NCBI GenBank assembly: GCA_040755395.1
Contig: JBFMAX010000002.1
Location: 402,782-466,781, forward strand
Direction: 5' to 3'
DNA: 64,000 bases
Origin: Nitrospirota bacterium
GTDB taxonomy: Bacteria > Nitrospirota > Nitrospiria > Nitrospirales > Nitrospiraceae
Under the pieces are notes generated by a model, which saw nothing but the letters and a program-made list of their open reading frames with translations, searched no databases and was not told the DNA's origin. The first letter of the stretch is position 1. The number at the start of each line of letters is the position of its first letter. The position numbers and the translations under genes were made by a program. Of the stretch, positions 60,896 to 64,000 are shown in pieces.

Positions 60896-62131
60896 ATGAT
60901 CCGCCGCCATTCTTCGGTCTTCATCTGGCCACTCGCTGTTAGCTATGTGCTGCTGGCTTCCTTCGCGGCATCCGCGAAGGAAGTAGACGACGACACGCCG
61001 ATCAAAGCTGTCGGCGGCGCGGTGCACGCGGATCTCTTCACCGGCGCAACGACGACGAGTATTCCGATTGAGGTCCCACCCGGCCGCAACGGGATGCAAC
61101 CGAATCTGCAACTCGTCTACAGCAGCGCGAACGGCAACGGCTGGGTCGGGATGGGGTGGAAGCTGGAAGTGGGAGCGATTGAGCGACAGACGCGGTTCGG
61201 GGTGAATTACAGCGGAGATGACTACACGTTCCACCTGAACGGCGTGTCCACGGAACTCGTAGCGACGCCGCAATACGGGACCGACGAGTATCGTGCCAAG
61301 ATCGAGGGCGGCTTCACGAGAATCCGGAAACTCTCCAGCGGTGGCTGGGAGGCGACCGACAAGAAAGGGACGAAATACTTGTTCGGGCAGACGGGGGCGT
61401 CACGCATTACCAATTCAGATGGCAGCCTAATCTTCAAGTGGTGTTTAGACTGGGTAGTCGATCGAGATGGCAACTACATGAAAGTCGTGTACTGGGGTGA
61501 TCAGGGAAATAATCAAGGCTACCTCGATGAGGTACGCTACACCGGCCATACATCCGATGGCTTGGAGAGTGGCTCGGATGTTGCCCCGACGAATGTGATC
61601 AAGTTCTACCGTGACGCAGGTGACCGTCTTGACGCACCGGACATGTATACAAGCAATTTCAAGATCAAAACACGGTACCGCCTCAAAACTATCGCTGTCT
61701 GGGCCGATCTGGCCATGACCAAGCTCGTGCGGGCGTACAAGGTGCAGTACTCACAAGGCTCTAGCACTGGCAACTCAATGGTCTCGGCCGTACAGCAGTT
61801 CGGTTCCAACGCAAGTCTGAATACCTCGGGCACGATCACCAATGAGGGAGTAGCGTCGGCTCTTCCTGCAGCCACCGTTCAATACACCGCGAGTCCTGGT
61901 ACGTTTGATGTGACCCCATGGACATGGACATCAGGTGGAAACTGGTCAACCAATTATGAAGCGATAATCCCAGGTGACTTTAATGGAGACGGAAAAGCCG
62001 ATATCTACATTCACGGGCGAGATGGAGCTCAGGTCCCTGATTATATGGGACTCTCGACTGGAACAGGCTTCAGCCTCTGGACGTGGGGGGTCCGATGGGA
62101 TCTGGTCAAATTTCGAAGCAATCCCTGGTGA
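60896..62131 (+). CDS. SpvB/TcdB-like secreted protein, N-terminal part (frameshifted)
   Basis: The ATG has AAAGGAG upstream and a signal peptide (SVFIWPLAVSYVLLASFAAS). Then comes the SpvB/TcdB-type domain: GGAVHADLFTGATTTSIPIE, GMQPNLQLVYSSANGNGWVG, FGVNYSGDDYTFHLNGVSTE, SSGGWEATDKKGTKYLFGQT, DWVVDRDGNYMKVVYWG. At the end FG-GAP-like repeats start. The natural frame is lost at a run of six G residues (62085-62090), so the last 14 codons before the stop at 62131 are out of frame. Five Gs would keep the frame open into the next part. The protein belongs to the large secreted insecticidal-toxin-like and RHS-linked group; toxicity is not implied by sequence alone. Confidence 0.78.
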   Translation: MIRRHSSVFIWPLAVSYVLLASFAASAKEVDDDTPIKAVGGAVHADLFTGATTTSIPIEVPPGRNGMQPNLQLVYSSANGNGWVGMGWKLEVGAIERQTRFGVNYSGDDYTFHLNGVSTELVATPQYGTDEYRAKIEGGFTRIRKLSSGGWEATDKKGTKYLFGQTGASRITNSDGSLIFKWCLDWVVDRDGNYMKVVYWGDQGNNQGYLDEVRYTGHTSDGLESGSDVAPTNVIKFYRDAGDRLDAPDMYTSNFKIKTRYRLKTIAVWADLAMTKLVRAYKVQYSQGSSTGNSMVSAVQQFGSNASLNTSGTITNEGVASALPAATVQYTASPGTFDVTPWTWTSGGNWSTNYEAIIPGDFNGDGKADIYIHGRDGAQVPDYMGLSTGTGFSLWTWGVRWDLVKFRSNPW

Positions 62132-63980
62132 TTTCAACGGGGATGGCAAGACAGACCTTTATCTCCACGGGCGTCCAGGTACAAATGTCGGGGAACGCAT
62201 GGGGTTATCCACAGGAAATGGATTTGAGTTATGGACATGGTCCTGGGGCGCTGGTTGGTCTGACTATGAGTTACACACTGGGGATTTCAACGGCGACGGC
62301 AAGACGGATATTTACCTCCACGGGCGCCCTGGAACTGGAAACCATGACTACATGGGACTCTCAACGGGTACAGGGTTCAACGTTACTCCTTGGACGTGGA
62401 CCTCTGGAGGTAATTGGACCGACTACGAAGTGATACTGGGTGACTTCAACGGAGATGCTAAGACTGACCTTTACATCCATCAAAGATACCCTGGTGCTCC
62501 TTACGATTACATGGGAACTTCGACCGGCACAGGCTTTCAACTTTGGACGTGGACCTCCGGCGGAAACTGGGCGGACTATCAAGTGATCCCAGGTGATTAT
62601 AATGGCGATGGAAAAACCGACATCTATATTCACGAACGCTATGTAGGAGCACCTTATGATTATATGGGTCTCTCGACCGGCACAGGCTTTCAACTTTGGA
62701 CATGGTCTTCCGGTGGGAATTGGGGCGCTTTTGAGGTGATGACTGGTGACTTCAATGGAGATGGCAAGACCGATCTCTACCTTCATGGCGGTCCTGGCCA
62801 GAGTGTCGGAGAACACATGGGCTTATCCACAGGCAACGGCTTCAATCTCTGGACTTGGTCCTGGGGAGCGGGTTGGCAAGATTATGAATTGCGGACCGGG
62901 GACTTTAGCGGCGATGGGAAAGCTGATATCTACATTCACGGACGCTCGGGAACCGGACTCTATGATTATATGGGACTTTCTTCGGGCACTGGTATCCCGT
63001 ACCTGCTTAATTCTGTATCCAACGGTCTGGCCGGTAGCGCGAACATCGCGTACATACCCTCCACGCATTACGCAAATACGCAGCTCCCCTTTCCGGTTCA
63101 AACGGTCAGCAGCATCACTACGAATGATGGCAATGGCAACGTGTCAACTACAAGCTATACCTACTCCGGTGGGTTCTATCATATTGGTGAACGTGACTTC
63201 CGCGGTTTTCACTATGCCAAGGTCACGGGGCCGGTCGGGCTGAATGGCGAGCAGACGATCACCGAGACCTGGTTCCATCAAGGTAACGACGTCGCCGTCG
63301 GTGGCAATGATCCGAACGTTGCGAACGGGTATATGAAAGGGCAACCCTACAGGACCACCGTCAAGAATGGGGCGGGACAAGTGCTCACGGAAACAACGAC
63401 TCTGTATTACGAGGACACGCTTGACGGGACGGCCCCCGCCGCTCCGTTCTACACGCCGGTCAAAGAGGTGGTTTCGACGATTTACAACAGTGGAGTCGCC
63501 GGCAAACAGACAAAGGTGGCCTACACCTATGATCTCCACGGCAACGTGACGCAAGAAGACCAACACGGCGACACGTCCACCACGACGGACGATCGTACGA
63601 TCGCCCGCACCTTCGGCTACAACACCACGGACTGGCTCGTCGGGTTCCCAACCAGCGAGACCATCTCGGCCGGGATTCCTGCCGGCACGCAAATGGCGCG
63701 CACCGACTTCTACTACGACGGCACGACGAGCTGCGGCACCGCCTCGACCAACCAGGTGCCGACCAAGGGGCATCTGACCCGTGTCGTGCGCTGGCTTAAT
63801 GGCGGCACGAGTCCGGAGACCCGCATGGCCTATGACGCCTACGGCAACAAGCTCTGCACCCGCGATCCGCGGGGTGTCAGCTTTCATGCGAAACTCCCCC
63901 CTGAGTTTTCATCTGAAATTCCTCCCTCTCTGGGCACAGGGAGGGAATCACGATGGAGGAACGAGCCCTCAGTCCAGTAA
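62091..63980 (+). CDS. Continuation of the SpvB/TcdB-like protein after the frameshift
   Basis: Continues with six more FG-GAP/VCBS-like repeats of about 52 residues (seven in all), each with a calcium-binding GDFNGDGKTDIY-type loop and MGLSTGTGF. After these comes the TcdB middle domain (SVSNGLAGSANIAYIPSTHY, SITTNDGNGNVSTTSYTYSG, HIGERDFRGFHYAKVTGP) and the beginning of RHS-like chain (VRWLNGGTSPETRMAYDAYG). At DPRG the protein changes abruptly because a mobile element starts at 63875; the last 35 codons are encoded by that element. Hence the gene is both frameshifted and truncated. Confidence 0.75.
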   Translation, partial: SDGIWSNFEAIPGDFNGDGKTDLYLHGRPGTNVGERMGLSTGNGFELWTWSWGAGWSDYELHTGDFNGDGKTDIYLHGRPGTGNHDYMGLSTGTGFNVTPWTWTSGGNWTDYEVILGDFNGDAKTDLYIHQRYPGAPYDYMGTSTGTGFQLWTWTSGGNWADYQVIPGDYNGDGKTDIYIHERYVGAPYDYMGLSTGTGFQLWTWSSGGNWGAFEVMTGDFNGDGKTDLYLHGGPGQSVGEHMGLSTGNGFNLWTWSWGAGWQDYELRTGDFSGDGKADIYIHGRSGTGLYDYMGLSSGTGIPYLLNSVSNGLAGSANIAYIPSTHYANTQLPFPVQTVSSITTNDGNGNVSTTSYTYSGGFYHIGERDFRGFHYAKVTGPVGLNGEQTITETWFHQGNDVAVGGNDPNVANGYMKGQPYRTTVKNGAGQVLTETTTLYYEDTLDGTAPAAPFYTPVKEVVSTIYNSGVAGKQTKVAYTYDLHGNVTQEDQHGDTSTTTDDRTIARTFGYNTTDWLVGFPTSETISAGIPAGTQMARTDFYYDGTTSCGTASTNQVPTKGHLTRVVRWLNGGTSPETRMAYDAYGNKLCTRDPRGVSFHAKLPPEFSSEIPPSLGTGRESRWRNEPSVQ

Positions 63981-64000
63981 GTTCCCCGCCGAGTCCAACC
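63875..64000 (+). mobile_element. Left end of an insertion sequence, possibly IS21-like
   Basis: The break in the SpvB-like gene starts TGTCAG. Two copies of TTTCAT-N2-GAAA (63882-63893 and 63907-63918), 25 bases apart, resemble the transposase-binding repeats at the ends of IS21-family elements. A GC-poor, repetitive character follows, then a possible gene start at 63953. Only one end is in the window. Confidence 0.5.
63953..64000 (+). CDS. Start of a possible transposase gene (partial)
   Basis: An ATG with AGGGAGG upstream opens MEERALSPVSSPPSPT and stays open to the window edge. Position inside the mobile-element end suggests its first gene. Too little is visible to name a family. Confidence 0.3.
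   Translation, partial: MEERALSPVSSPPSPT

Overview
This 64 kb window is high-GC DNA that looks like a Nitrospirota chromosome, most likely Nitrospira or a close relative. That placement is an inference from family content: a NirK-type copper nitrite reductase beside a Crp/Fnr regulator, many sigma-54 two-component genes, small cysteine-rich proteins and short winged-helix-like proteins familiar from that genus. I saw no rRNA, tRNA or CRISPR array.

Layout. 1-2.0 kb: glyQS, with glyS cut by the window edge. 2.2-6.6 kb: an Rrf2 regulator and a complete sulfate-type ABC transporter (binding protein, two permeases, ATPase). 7-12.2 kb: an FN3 lipoprotein, a HAD phosphatase of the mannosyl-3-phosphoglycerate type, MscS, a CPA1 Na+/H+ antiporter and an ArsB/NhaD permease. 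12.6-18.9 kb: transketolase, Crp/Fnr, NirK behind an FNR-like box, an outer-membrane protein, an amino-acid-type binding lipoprotein and a haem-binding DUF3365-type protein. 19-29 kb: outer-membrane and TPR proteins, a sigma-54 operon with a zinc ribbon and a CheY-like protein, a sigma-54 response regulator with its kinase, an SPFH lipoprotein and a ModA-like binding protein. 29-43 kb: a duplicated, partly decayed region holding an RND efflux system whose permease is split into two half genes, with a second stand-alone N-terminal half, followed by an adaptor, an outer-membrane channel and a second kinase/sigma-54 regulator pair. 43-49 kb: an extracytoplasmic flavin module (ApbE, FMN-binding protein, four-helix membrane protein) with a porin, a Com-like zinc ribbon and lipoproteins. 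49-56 kb: cupin, HdrB-like CCG protein, PilZ, HDOD, SthA-type flavoprotein and a TPR/2OG oxygenase. 55.8-60.4 kb: type IV pilus or type II secretion assembly genes (PilB, M, N, O, P-like). 60.9-64 kb: a SpvB/TcdB-like secreted protein, frameshifted and then interrupted by what looks like the end of an insertion sequence.

The most interesting signal is regulatory. Five sites at 19.1, 29.3, 30.5, 33.1 and 45.0 kb share an ungapped 23-bp element with the core CGCRC-N10-GNGCG. Each lies about 95-180 bp upstream of a GG-N10-GC sigma-54 promoter, and two sites sit between divergent promoters. They precede a small membrane ORF, the ModA-like gene, an eroded second modA, an eroded sigma-54 regulator, both RND half genes and the Com-like gene. 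This looks like a local regulon of one enhancer-binding protein, probably the one encoded at 41743-43131. Fragments of that regulator occur at 29.6 and 49.0 kb, so the region has been shaped by segmental duplication and gene conversion.
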